From Amyelois transitella (lineage: Eukaryota; Arthropoda; Insecta; Lepidoptera; Pyralidae), in the NCBI RefSeq assembly GCF_032362555.1, contig NC_083536.1, positions 10,850,001-10,914,000 of the forward strand: a DNA stretch of 64,000 nt. The letters are read 5' to 3'. The position numbers and the translations under genes are program-made. The notes under the pieces are model-generated. The model made no database searches. It had not been told where the DNA came from and saw only the letters and a program-made list of their open reading frames with translations. This document shows, piece after piece, positions 11,180 through 22,206 of this stretch (its first letter is position 1; each line of letters opens with the position of its first letter).

Positions 11180-13755
11180 CAAGACAAAGATTTCAGTGAT
11201 ATTCAGAAGCATCATTATCTGAGGTCCAGTTTAAAGGGAGAAGCTGAACAATTACTTCGCCATTTTGATGTCACAGCCGCTAATTATAGTAAAGCCTGGG
11301 AGACACTAGTTAACAGATACAGCAATAAGAGAATAATTGTTAATAATGTACTCAATCGCCTTCTTAATCAAAAGAAACTCACCTACGAATGTCCCAAAGG
11401 CTTAAAAGATTTGCTCGATACTACGAATGAGTGCATTAATAGTTTGAATAATTTAGAGATCGAAACGAGAAATTGGGATCCGATTGTTGTACATATTATT
11501 GTTTCCAAATTAGATTTAGAAACTCACAAAGCTTGGGAGCAATCACTGGGTGCTTCAACGGATTTACCAACTTTGAGTGAATTAAATAAATACTTAGAAG
11601 GACGATTCAGGGCTATAGAAATGGTACAAGTTACTCAGAAAAGAGACAGAAAAGATATTGCATCGTCACAAATACAAAAGACTAAGGCTGTCAAAACATT
11701 TTATACTGAAACAGAGACTGAATGTACCTATTGCAAAAATAATCACTATATTTGTCATTGCACTGATTTCACCACACTGACAGTTGAACAACGTAGAGAT
11801 TTTGCTAAGAACAATAACCTGTGTTTCAATTGTTTGGTTAAAGGACACTCCATCAGAAATTGCAGGCAACGCACGACTTGTAGGACTTGTAACTACAAAC
11901 ATCATACGCTGTTACACAATGAGAATTTAATCACAAAAACTGCCATTGCTGATTCTCCAGACTCAGATAAAGAATCCTGTTCATCGGAGCCTGTCCAGAT
12001 CACTAGTATGAAAGTATTTTCTCCTGAAAAACAAGTCCTGCTCGCTACAGCTCAAGTTGGTATTAAGAATAGAAATGAAACTCTCATTCATTTACGTGCC
12101 TTGGTGGACCAGGGCTCGCAAGCTACCTTTATAACGGAGTGTGCTGTTCAGTTCCTTAATCTAAAAAAGACACTACTTGAGACAAACATCACAGGCATAA
12201 GTAATCACGCTGTCAAATCACGCTATGTAGTTAATTTTGATATCTATTCACCACTCGATTCGAAATGGGTTACTAAAATTTGTGCTCATGTACTCACAAA
12301 ATTGACGCCACTTATTCCCACACGAGAATTGGATATATCACAATGGTCAGAATTTAACACAATACCGCTCTCAGATACTCACATGCACAAACCGGGACCA
12401 ATAGATCTTTTATTGGGTGCCGATATATATTCGGAGATTTTATTAGAAGGACTTAAGCAAAGCGGATCTTTGATTGCCCAAAATTCAAAACTTGGTTGGT
12501 TAGTATCTGGCACTGCACATTCACAAGCAAGTCCGTCCACACACACAATTGTGGTTTCGTCAGCTCTAGTTCAGATCGAGCATTTATTAAGAAAATTTTG
12601 GGAGACAGAAGAATATTTACCCCATGAGAAACCTTTGACTTTGGATGAAATCAAATGCGAAGAACACTATGCAAAAACTCACACCCGCACAAATGAAGGT
12701 AGATATATAGTAAGTCTGCCATTTAGAGAATCGTATGAAATAAGACTTGGTGATTCACGTAAAATTGCTCATCAGAGATTATTGCAGATGGAGAAACGAT
12801 TCATACGTAAACCTGAATTCCAAAGGAAATATACCGACTTTATTGATGAATATCAAAATTTAGATCATATGGAAGATGTCAGTTCACAGGAGAAGATTAC
12901 TCACAAACCCTATTATTTACCTCATCATGCAGTTGTCAATGAGTCTAGTTTGACAACTAAGTTAAGGGTCGTATTTGATGGATCGGCGAAACCTGAACAT
13001 GGAACAGCACTTAATGATGAGCTGCTTATAGGACCAGCTCTACAACAAGACCTACGAGATTTAATTTTACGTTGGCGTACACACAAGATTTGTTTGATTG
13101 CTGACATTAAGCAGATGTACCGTCAGATTTTAATCTCTAACAATGATGTGGACTACCAACGCATTCTTTGGCGTCGTTTTCCATTAGAAGATGTCACTGA
13201 AAAGCGCCTACTAACAGTAACTTATGGTACCTCTTGTGCTCCTTTCCTAGCCATTCGCACGCTTAAACAATTAGCTTTAGATGAAAAGTCTGTTTATCCA
13301 GACTGTTTTGACATTATTAACAACGATTTTTACATGGATGATTTATTGACTGGTGCGAATGACGAGGAAACAGCAGTTTATTTACTAAGTAGAATTACTG
13401 AAGTTTTGGCTAAAGGACAGTTTTTAATGCATAAGTGGGCATCAAACAGCAGCATGATTTTGGCACAAATTCCAGATAAAGATAAAGTCGCAAATGAATG
13501 TATCGATATCACTATAGAAAATACTATTGAAGCATTAGGTATTAAATGGAACTCGCGGTTAGATGTCTTTGATGTCACAGATACAGTTAAACCTTTTACA
13601 AAGTGCTGTCTAATATCGCTAGAATCTTTGACCCCTTAGGATTTTTAAGTCCTATCATTATTATAGCAAAGATATTCTTGCAAAAACTTTGGCTTAGTGG
13701 TGTCAGTTGGACTGATGAACTTCCAAGTGATCTTGCATCAGAGTGGGCTCCTTAT
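11180..13755 (+). pseudogene. BEL/Pao gag C-terminus, aspartic protease and reverse transcriptase
   Basis: Frame open from about 11,180. DUF1759-like gag region first, then zinc-knuckle-like cysteines (CTYCKNNHYICHC, CFNCLVKGHSIRNC, CRTCNYKHHTLLH) near 11,730-11,920. The aspartic protease site is ALVDQGSQATF at about 12,100, where the usual D-S/T-G is DQG. The RT has LRVVFDGSAK, LLIGPALQQDL, IADIKQMYRQI and FYMDDLLTGA at about 13,330. A one-base frameshift near 13,600 precedes IFDPLGFLSP. The frame is cut at 13,755 (GAG TGG GCT CCT TAT) by element C. Confidence 0.9.
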
Positions 13756-15439
13756 TATTTTAAATATTAAAAATAGAATATAGGATAATAATAGTTAGAG
13801 AAAATTTGTTTTTCTTATAAGTGCCAATATAGTAAATACGGATAAACGTTATTTAAGATATACAGTGCAGAAATTGACGAAAAGGTAAACAGACAAGTGA
13901 ATCACTACTCATTACGAATATCTTGGTAAATTAAACAATTATCAATACCTCTCGTTCAAGAATTCAAATTCAAGCTTTTCCTGAAAAAACCCTGAAGAAA
14001 AGTGAGTTATTGCTTATTTTTTACCGAAAAATATAATTGTCCGTTACATTTACGAAATTTCAAATACGTGATCAGCTGATTGACACATTCCATCAAGATT
14101 TTATTAAAATACCACAAGATGTCGCTTAGTTGCAAAAAGTGTAAACAACAAATAATGAATAAACAACTACTGGTATGTTCAGCGTGTAAAGATGTTTATC
14201 ACTTGGATTGTACGAGTGTTTCATTTCAACGTTTTCGGATAATGACATCAACACACAAGAAAGCGTTCAAATGTCATAGATGTTTGGAAAAAATTGTGTC
14301 GGAACCAAGCACAAGTAACTCACCATTTTCACATCAACTTGTCTCTCCTAAAACAGCAAAACACAGCACTTCACATGAAAAAGATAACGTAACGCAACGT
14401 AATAAATACAAGGCCAATGTTTCCACATCGAATTCTTTTGAAAACTTGTGCACTTTTTTAAAAGAATTTAATCTTTCTTAATAAATCTTTTTTAATAAAT
14501 TATGAAGAATACTCTTCTTTAACATCAACACCAAATCACAACACAAATAGAAGCTACTCAGAATTACAATCATATCCAGCTATTATTGAGGAACTGATGA
14601 ATAAAAATACAAGATTAGAAGAAAGACTTTTGATTGCGGAAAATGAAATCGCTAACCTAGTAACAGAAAATCAAGGCCTATTAAAGAAGATCTCGGAATA
14701 CGAACTGAAGGTAAACAAACTGTCACATATATGTAAAACTACCCCCAAGTTACTCCAAATCAGGAAAAGTCGCAGGAACACGATGAATTGCCAGTACAAA
14801 ATTCGATTTTAATCAGACAAGTGACAGTGACAGTCAGACTCGGGAAATCAAACATGGCAATATGGACATCAACGTCAATAAATCAAGCAATGAATTATTA
14901 CGTGAACGAATTCATCTATCTAATACACCAGCAGATGGCACTACGGACGACAAACAATATTCTAAGCACAAAAACATATTCATAATTGGTGATGAACATC
15001 TCAAAGGATTATCAACAGATATTATTAAATCAAGGCTTGGAAAATGAAATGACTTCTATAAACCATCAGCATATATTATGTCAGGTGCATCTAGTACAGA
15101 TTTGTTGGCATAATTTGTGAACAATTTTCGAAGCAAGTATCAACTAATGACATTATTATATTAGGTTTTGGCAATAACGACAATGACATGCATGTTTTAC
15201 ACTCTAACATTTGTATAGCTGTAAATTTTAAAAAAAAATGCTCTGTTATACTTGTACCTATACGACAGAAGATATATTTGAATGAAATGACATTGAATTA
15301 TAATCTTAAATTATGGACTACACATTTTGACAATTGCACCTATTTTGACATCAATTATTATTTTAAAATCAATGTACATTCAGTCAGAAAAGTATCGGGA
15401 ATGGATTATTTATTTATGGTTCCAAATTCAAATTTTAGT

Positions 15440-16698
15440 TTTTTTTTGTTGTTGTTAGATTGGCACAACTGTTTTCCATTTTGACGCGGAGTTTGAGTTG
15501 CATCTGTTGTTTACATTAAATACAGTGCTATTTTTAGTTATATCATATCTAGTGTGTATTGCTAATTTCATAATGGATAAAAACATCGAACAAAGAGTTT
15601 GTCTTAAATTTTGCATTGCCAATGGAATATCGTGTTCGGAGTCACTGAAAATGTTACAGAAGGCTTACGGTGAATCGACTTTATCAAAAACTCGTGCTTA
15701 TGAGTCGTACAAAGCGTTCAAAAGCGGTCGAGATGTGATGGAAGATTTGCCTCGCTCTGGTAGGCCATCAACGTCTGCAACTGAAGTTAACATCGCAAAA
15801 GTGAAGGAAATAGTGACTGAAAATCCTCATTCAACTTTGAGAGAGATAGCCACCGAACTTTCTGTATCTCACGAGTCGATCCGTACCATTTTAACTAATA
15901 ATTTGGGTATGAAACATGTTGCCGCTCGGCTAGTCCCAAAAGACCTGAATTTTTTTCAAAAACTCAATCGCATGAGAGTCGCTGAGGACATGCTAGAACG
16001 AGTCAATTCCGACCCAACATTCATGAAACGCATTGTTACTGGTGACGAGACGTGGGTTTACGAGTTTGACATGCAAACTAGTCAACAAGCTTCGGAGTGG
16101 CGCCTTCCAACTGAACCGAAACCGAAAAAACCACGCCAAAGTCGTTCAAAAGTCAAAGTCATGTTGACTGTTTTCTTTGACTATCGCGGTGTTGTGCACT
16201 CGGAATTCTTGCCGGAAGGTCAAACGGTAAATAAGGAATATTATTTGAGTGTTATGCGGCGTTTAAGAGAGCAAATCCGACGAAAAAGGCCAGATTTGTG
16301 GAAAGAAAATTCTTGGATTTTGCACCATGATAATGCACCTTCGCACAAGGCCATCATTGTGAACGAATTTTTAACCAAACACTCAACAAATACCATCGAG
16401 CAACCACCATATTCACCAGATATGGCTCCAGCCGACTTTTTTCTTTTTCCTAAACTCAAATTACCACTTCGTGGCACCCGTTTTCAATCGGTAGAAGACA
16501 TAAAAGAGAATTCGCGGCGAGAACTGACCTCAATTCCGGAAACAGCGTTTAAAAAATGTTTTGATGATTGGATTATTCGTTGGCGTAAGTGTATCGTTTC
16601 TAAAGGAGCATATTTTGAAGGTGATAAAATAAATTTGGATAAATAACAAACAGTTTGTGTATTATTGATCTTTTCCTGCTACTTTCTTGACAGAGTAG
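15440..16698 (+). mobile_element. Mariner-type DNA transposon (copy 1)
   Basis: Tc1/mariner element inserted in C ORF1. The right end is ...CTTTCTTGACAGAGTAG at 16,698 followed by TA, and the same end is found in the second copy at 63,648 (opposite strand), which fixes it. The left end is not firmly identified: nothing before the ORF matches the right end as a clean inverted repeat. The region starting TTAGATTGGCACAAC at about 15,455 is the best candidate, so the terminal repeats are either divergent or partly lost. Confidence 0.8.
15573..16646 (+). CDS. Mariner transposase, intact, DD34D
   Basis: 357-residue transposase with no stops; full family length (about 345-360). ATG at 15,573 (MDKNIEQRVCLKFC). 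N-terminal paired helix-turn-helix region to about residue 110, linker LVPKDL in place of WVPHEL, then catalytic VTGDETWV, HHDNAPSH and YSPDMAPADFFLFP. The second and third aspartates are separated by 34 residues (DD34D). Performs cut-and-paste at TA sites. A nearly identical C-terminus occurs at 63.7 kb, suggesting recent activity of the family. Confidence 0.95.
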   Translation: MDKNIEQRVCLKFCIANGISCSESLKMLQKAYGESTLSKTRAYESYKAFKSGRDVMEDLPRSGRPSTSATEVNIAKVKEIVTENPHSTLREIATELSVSHESIRTILTNNLGMKHVAARLVPKDLNFFQKLNRMRVAEDMLERVNSDPTFMKRIVTGDETWVYEFDMQTSQQASEWRLPTEPKPKKPRQSRSKVKVMLTVFFDYRGVVHSEFLPEGQTVNKEYYLSVMRRLREQIRRKRPDLWKENSWILHHDNAPSHKAIIVNEFLTKHSTNTIEQPPYSPDMAPADFFLFPKLKLPLRGTRFQSVEDIKENSRRELTSIPETAFKKCFDDWIIRWRKCIVSKGAYFEGDKINLDK

Positions 16699-16948
16699 TA
16701 TGTATCGATTATTCAGATTATAAATCAGAATTTCTGACTTTAGGAAAAATAAGGGAACGTATCAGGTCCTCTACTTCTCAATGCGTAAGAAAAAGATATG
16801 ATATTGCAAAAAAAGGTACTAAGTATTCCATTCTATTTCAATAAGTTAAAAACACAGTGTACCACAAACAGCCACAGCACAGTTTCTACATGTAAAGATG
16901 ATACAAAGCCTAAAAAGGGGACAATACCGTTTTATTTTAAACAACAAC

Positions 16949-17725
16949 TGGCAACTGGAGAAGTCACTGGCTGATCGCATGGCCAATTTTGAGAAGCGGC
17001 TAACCATCACTCCTGCTGCAGAGGTTAGTCAGTTGCGGGAAGAGTACTCAGATTTTAAGAATATTGTGCACTCAATCTTCCTTCTGTTGAAACAACAGAT
17101 CTATAATTTGAGCAGCAAAATTGACTCCATTGAGATGAGGACTTGTAGGAAAGTCTTGCTGTTTAATGGCATACAGGAGGACTCCGATGAAAATATCTCT
17201 CATACAATATGCAGCATTCTTGCTGACCAATTTGGTTTCACTGATGGTAGTAGTCACATCAAAGTATGTCACCGCTTAGGAGCTACTAAACCGGATCGTG
17301 CAAGACCTGTTCTTGTCCGATTCAATTCGACAGATGCCAGAACAACTGTGTGGAACAAAAAAACTGTTTTAAAAGGATCTCCAATAAGTGTCTCAGAGTT
17401 CCTCACTCGTGCCAGGCAGGAGGTGTTCATGGCTACTCGATTGCACTTTGGTATGAGGCGGTGTTGGACTATAGATGGCGTAATTTGTGTCAGGACTCCG
17501 GCGGGTGACCGCGTGAAGTTCACCACAGCTGCTGAGTTGGCCGTTTTGACGAAGAGGTTTCCTGCTGTAGATGCTGATAACAAGCGAGTGTCGCCAGTGG
17601 AAAACAAGCAGCGAACCGATCAACCGCGGAGCTCCTTGTTGCAGACGCAGCCTTCCAAAAAAACTGCCACCATTGTTGCTAAAAACATGACTCGTCGTCA
17701 GATGCAGGCAGGCAAGTCCAAGTAA
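16949..17725 (+). pseudogene. Element D ORF1, truncated at the N-terminus
   Basis: About 258 codons from WQLEKSLADRMANF to the stop at 17,725. Coiled coil first, then an ORF1p-like domain (KVLLFNGIQEDSDENISHTI, VCHRLGATKPDRARPVLVRF, ARQEVFMATRLHFGMRRCW), ending in a basic tail. The in-frame codons upstream of 16,948 belong to element C, so no native start remains. The rest of the frame is unbroken. Confidence 0.8.
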
Positions 17726-18237
17726 AGGGTGTAACGTCTCCTTATTGTACTGTTTGGTTTGTGTACTTTTGCCTGTAGGCTATTTCAATTGTAAGAAGTA
17801 GGTAGCAAGCTTACAAACTCAGAACCTTTTAATACATAGTTTTATATTATTCAAAAACGGGTAGACAGTTTTAAAATTTATAGTTATTTGTTTCGTAAAT
17901 GACACTTCACAGGCGTTATTTAAATATTTTGCTTTGTTTTTTTCCTTCTTTTCTATTGCCGTTCGCCGTTCATTTCGTGAATGTCAATGTCAACTTTTTT
18001 TTGTTTTTGTAACTGTCAACTTCATTCAATTGTATGCTTGGTTGTTTCTTACATACAGCCATGGTGTTCTTGCTTCGGTTTGTGATAATTTGTGTTTTTA
18101 CTTTTTTATTTCCTTTGTTTGTTAAGTCCGGCTGGCGGGTTTGGCGAGAACTTTTGCTTTAGTTCGTCAAACTAAATACACCCTTATATTAATAGTTAGT
18201 TTGTAAGAACCATATATATATATTGTGTTTATTTATT
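17726..18237 (+). other. Element D spacer between ORF1 and ORF2
   Basis: AT-rich, T-rich stretch without a supported gene. The first ATG in frame with the endonuclease is at 18,238. Confidence 0.5.
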
Positions 18238-21200
18238 ATGCAGCAACAGCAACATTCAATTAACAATAATGACTCCTTATGCACTGCAGAGGACTCTGGT
18301 TCCTCCAGTTTTGCCTCTCATGGCTCTTCAGGGACACTGGGAGAATTTGTCAGGGACGCCTTCCACCGCTTTTCTCAAAATTTCAATGTGTGCCACATAA
18401 ATGCACAGAGCATTCCCGCTCATTACTCTGACCTCGTTGAAGCTTTTTCTTTTGATGAACTGAGTGCAGTACTTGTCTCAGAAACCTGGTTTAAGCCTAA
18501 TCTACCTTCTACTAGCTACTCGTTGCCTGGATTCGTACTGATACGAAATGATCGTGTTGATAAGGGGTCGGGAGGTGTTGCTATATATTTGCGTAGTGAC
18601 ATTCCTTACCGCGTAATCTCCATGTCACCTTCTGAATATTCAGCTTCAATGGAGTATATCTTGTTAGAGGTCACAGTTAAGGGTTGTAAATCTATTCTTG
18701 GCATCTTTTATTCCCCTTCTTTAAAGATAGATTATTTTTCTACCTTTGAGTCGCTTCTGGAATCGGTTTGTTCAGACTATGCACATCATCTGATCCTTGG
18801 GGATTTTAACACGTGCCTTTTGAAGGGAAATTCTAGAACTTCTAAATTACTAAATATTGTCAAGTCGGTTAATTTTTCTATTCTCCCATCTGGGCCAACA
18901 CACTTCACAGAACATAGACCTACCTTGCTTGACTTGATAATAACTTCCTCAGAAAAGCTTGTCGCCAGTCATGGTCAAATACCGGCCCCGGGATTTTCTC
19001 ATCATGACTTAATTTTTGTCTCTTACAAGTTTAGAGTTTCCAAAATAAAGCCTTAAATCCTCCAACTGCGCTGCTTCTCAAAAATAGACCACAGGGCCTT
19101 AATAACTGACGCCTCTAAAATTGACTGGTCTCCGGTGACTGCAGCGAATACAGTGGATGAGAAAATTTGTCTGTTTAATAATAAAATCTTGGCTCTGTAT
19201 GATGCGCATGCTCCAGTGAGAACAGTCAAAATAAAGCGTCCTCCCGCACCGTGGATAACTAATGCAGTTCGTATAGCCATGAGACGACGGAACAATGCTT
19301 TTCGTAGATTTAAACGGGAACGCAGTAATGAAAATTGGTTATTGTAGAAAGCTGCAAGGAATCGATGCAACCAATTTTGTAGAAACGCTAAACGCCGCTA
19401 TTTCACTGAACACATCGAAAATGTTTCTTCTGCTAATCTCTGGAAATTTCTCAATTCTCAGGGCATAGGCAAAATAAAAAATGAATCTTCAAAAATACCT
19501 TTTTCCTTGAATGCTCTCAACAATCATTTTACAACTGTCCCACTCTTGGATCGCACAGTTAAAAACTGTACTATTTCTTATATTTTTGATTTGCCTGTTC
19601 CTGATGGTAGTTTATTCGAATTTTCCACAGTCACCGAGGACGATGTCTCAAAAACCATCCGATCCATAACTTCTAATGCTGTTGGGCCAGATGAAATTAG
19701 TCGCGTGATGTTGATCCCAATTCTCAGCTTTATTCTCCCTGTCATCACGCACATTATAAATACCAGCTTCATAAAACATCGTTTTCCTACCTCATGGCTT
19801 AATGCTTTTGTTCGTCCTCTCCCCAAGATTCCTGATCCTATCCGTTTAAATGATGTGCGTCCCATTTCCATCCTTCCCTTTCTGTCTAAAATCCTCGAAG
19901 CATCTGTCTTTAATTAGTTTTTAAAACACTTGATTGACAACAATCTTCTCAATCGATATCAGTCTGGTTTTAGGCCCGGACACAGTACAACTACTGCACT
20001 GCTTCGTGTTACTGATGACATAAGAAAGGGGATGGAAAACCAAAAAGTTACCATATTGGTGTTAATTGATTTTAGTAACGCGTTTAATACTGTCGATATT
20101 GATGTTTTATTAACTGTTCTAACCCGTTGCAACGTATCCCCTTCGGTAAATAAATAAATAAATATATATGGGACAAATTACACTGATTGAGTTAGCCTCG
20201 AAGTAAGTTCGAAACTTGTGTTACGAGATACTAACTCAACGATACTATATTTTATAATAAATACTTATATAGATAAACATCCAAGACCCAGGACAATCAG
20301 AAAAAGTTCTTTTCTCATCATGCCTTGACCGGGATTCGAACCCGGGACCTCCGGTGTCACAGACAAGCGTACTACCGCTGAGCCACAGAGGCCGTCGGTG
20401 ATTGATTGGTTCTCGAGTTATCTTCGCGGTCGTCGGCAGCGGGTTCGCAACGGTGCGGAGACATCCGACTGGTGTGATCTGAAAGCCGGCGTACCGCAAG
20501 GCGGTATTTTATCTCCTATCCTTTTTTCTATTTTTATTAATCTTCTCTCGTCTCATATAACATGCTCTTATCATTTTTATGCAGATGACTTGCAGCTTTA
20601 TACACATACTAATATAGACGACATAGATAGTTCAATTTCCATATTAAATCACAATTTAAACACTATACTAGGGTGGTCTAAAAACTTTGGGATTCACGTT
20701 AATGTAAAAAAGTGTCAGGCGGTTGTAGTGGGAAGTGCCTATCAAATAAATAATTTATACCTCAATAGTACGCCGCCTCTGATGTTCGACAGCACTCCGA
20801 TACCTTTTAGTCCGACTGTCAAAGACCTCGGTCTTCTTATTGATTCAAACCTTTGCTGGAACCCATATGTCGTTGAGCTCATTCGAAAGGTCTACGGGTC
20901 CCTACATTACCTGCAACGTCTTAAACATTTTCTTTCCATCAAAACTAAGGTAATGCTGGCGCAAGCACTTGTTATACCCATTATTGATTATGCTGATGTG
21001 TGTTGTTTGGATCTAACTGAAGAACAACTTATTGAGAAGACGTTCAAGCTTATTAAGTTCCACCCATGAAAGAATCCTACGTTCCTCTAACAGGTTGACC
21101 CTTGCAACACCTTTTCACCGTACAGGTTTCTATTCAAATTCTTTCGCTGCTACAGCTGTCAGACTTTGGAATGCACTTCCCGATTCCGTTCAAGCTTCTC

Positions 21201-21256
21201 TGAGCCGCGCCAGTTTTAAGTCGCACGTGGTCCAGTTGTTTCTGACTCAGTCATGA
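18238..21256 (+). pseudogene. Element D ORF2: endonuclease and reverse transcriptase, broken
   Basis: Endonuclease: NVCHINAQSIPAHY, VSETWFKPN, ILGDFNTCLL, FSHHDLIFV. In-frame stops at 19,054-19,056, 19,345-19,347 and 19,915-19,917 leave the frame otherwise continuous. RT: GPDEISRVMLIP, RPISILPFLSKILE, SGFRPGHSTTTALL, LVLIDFSNAFNTVD, [SINE 20,148-20,394], AGVPQGGILSPILFS and YHFYADDLQLY. About 200 bases are missing near 21,040 by comparison with the copy at 35.2 kb. It ends at TGA 21,254-21,256. Confidence 0.88.
20148..20394 (-). mobile_element. tRNA-derived SINE (copy 1) in element D ORF2
   Basis: 247-bp insert flanked by TCGGT (20,143-20,147 and 20,395-20,399). On the minus strand the head carries an A box (TGGCTCAGCGG) and a B box (GGTTCGAATCC), followed by a tRNA-unrelated body and an (ATTT)n tail. 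The D reading frame (S-P-S-V-I-D-W-F) is restored on removal. Same family as the copy at 29,801. Confidence 0.92.
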
Positions 21257-21286
21257 GAGAGTAAATAATCTCTGTATGTAATCTGC

Positions 21287-21305
21287 TGCAAATATATATA
21301 TATTT

Positions 21306-21372
<67 letters not shown>

Positions 21373-21400
21373 TATGTATATATATACATATATATATAAA
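21287..21400. repeat. (TA)n microsatellite in element D 3' UTR
   Basis: Long AT dinucleotide run with few interruptions. The RTE element begins just after it. ORFs rich in Tyr/Ile read from it are meaningless. Confidence 0.95.
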
Positions 21401-21481
21401 TATGGCGATGGTGTCCGCACCCCATCACGTCTCGTTCCCGGCGGGAGCGGTATGCGGTCTGCTGAAAGCCGTTTTGCGACG

Positions 21482-22206
21482 ATGAATGTAAGAGGAGGAA
21501 TGAAGGATAAGATTGAGGAAGTATGCCAGATGATGGATGAAAGACGTTTGGATGTGTTGTGCGTGAATGAAACGAAGCGGAAAGGATGCGACGCGACGCA
21601 GCACGGCCCTTACACGGCGTATTGAATGCGTCTGGAATTTCCAGTACCAGCCGAGGCTGTCAAGGGGTCGGTCTAATCCTTTCTGCACGAATGGCTGAGT
21701 GTGTGAATGAATATGAGTGTGTCAGCCCTCGTCTTCTATGGATTAGGCTGAAAGTTGGAATCACTCGGATCTTCGTTTTAGGTGTTTATGCACCGTGGGA
21801 TGTGGGTTCGAGGGGTACAACATCAGCAAAAAGCGAAAACGAGGAGTTCTGGAATAGTGTAAGAGAAGTATTGAAAGTTACCAAGCCAAATGAGAAGATT
21901 ATTATGTTAGGTGATTTTAATGGATGGGTGGGTGTAAAGCGTGATGGATATGAAAAGGTGCTTGGTGCGTTTGGTGACGAAAAGGTGAATGATAATGGAA
22001 GAAGTGTATTAGAAATTTGTCTAGAGTGGGATCTTTTTGTGTCGAACTCAATGTTTGAACATAAAGAGATCCACACCTATACAAGAGTGGAAGGTATTTT
22101 AAAAAGTATGATAGACTTTGTGATTGTAGATGAAAGATTGAAGAAAAAGTGCTGGATACCCGTGCATATCGCGGTGCTGGCATTAACTCGGACCATTTAC
22201 TGGTGA
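21482..22206 (+). pseudogene. RTE endonuclease region, frameshifted
   Basis: ATG 21,482 (MNVRGGMKDKIEEVC) opens an RTE-type endonuclease: LDVLCVNETKRKG, then a shift near 21,620, then GVYAPWDVGSRG, IIMLGDFNGWVG and IDFVIVDERLKKK. A second shift near 22,150 leads to INSDHLLVIS in the RT-bearing frame. The glutamate and D/N motifs are preserved, so damage is limited to two indels. Confidence 0.85.

Larger units (their letters stand above)
14119..16947 (+). pseudogene. Element C ORF1: PHD finger, coiled coil and SGNH-like domain (interrupted by mariner)
   Basis: ATG at 14,119 (MSLSCKKC). Residues 4-55 form a PHD/zinc finger (CKKCKQQ...CSACKDVYHLDC...CHRC). After a frameshift near 14,480 a coiled coil follows (14,597-14,740), then at 14,985 IFIIGDEHLKGLSTDI, SGASSTDLLA and GFGNNDNDMH, the oxyanion/SGNH pattern of esterase-like CR1 ORF1 proteins. 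The mariner interrupts it at about 15,440-16,698, after which IDYSDYKSEFLTLGKIRERI and KKGTIPFYFKQQ close the ORF. Several stops and shifts are present. Confidence 0.75.

Noticed and set aside
16898..16948. Native start of element D ORF1 at 16,898
   Set aside because: The AAACAACAA duplication shows sequence before 16,948 is element C, so the upstream codons are not D.
20320..20394. tRNA gene on the minus strand (and at 29,801 plus strand)
   Set aside because: Good A and B boxes, but each continues into a shared SINE body and tail, and copy 1 has a target duplication.
21216..21428. Tyr/Ile repeat protein
   Set aside because: Translation of the (TA)n microsatellite.
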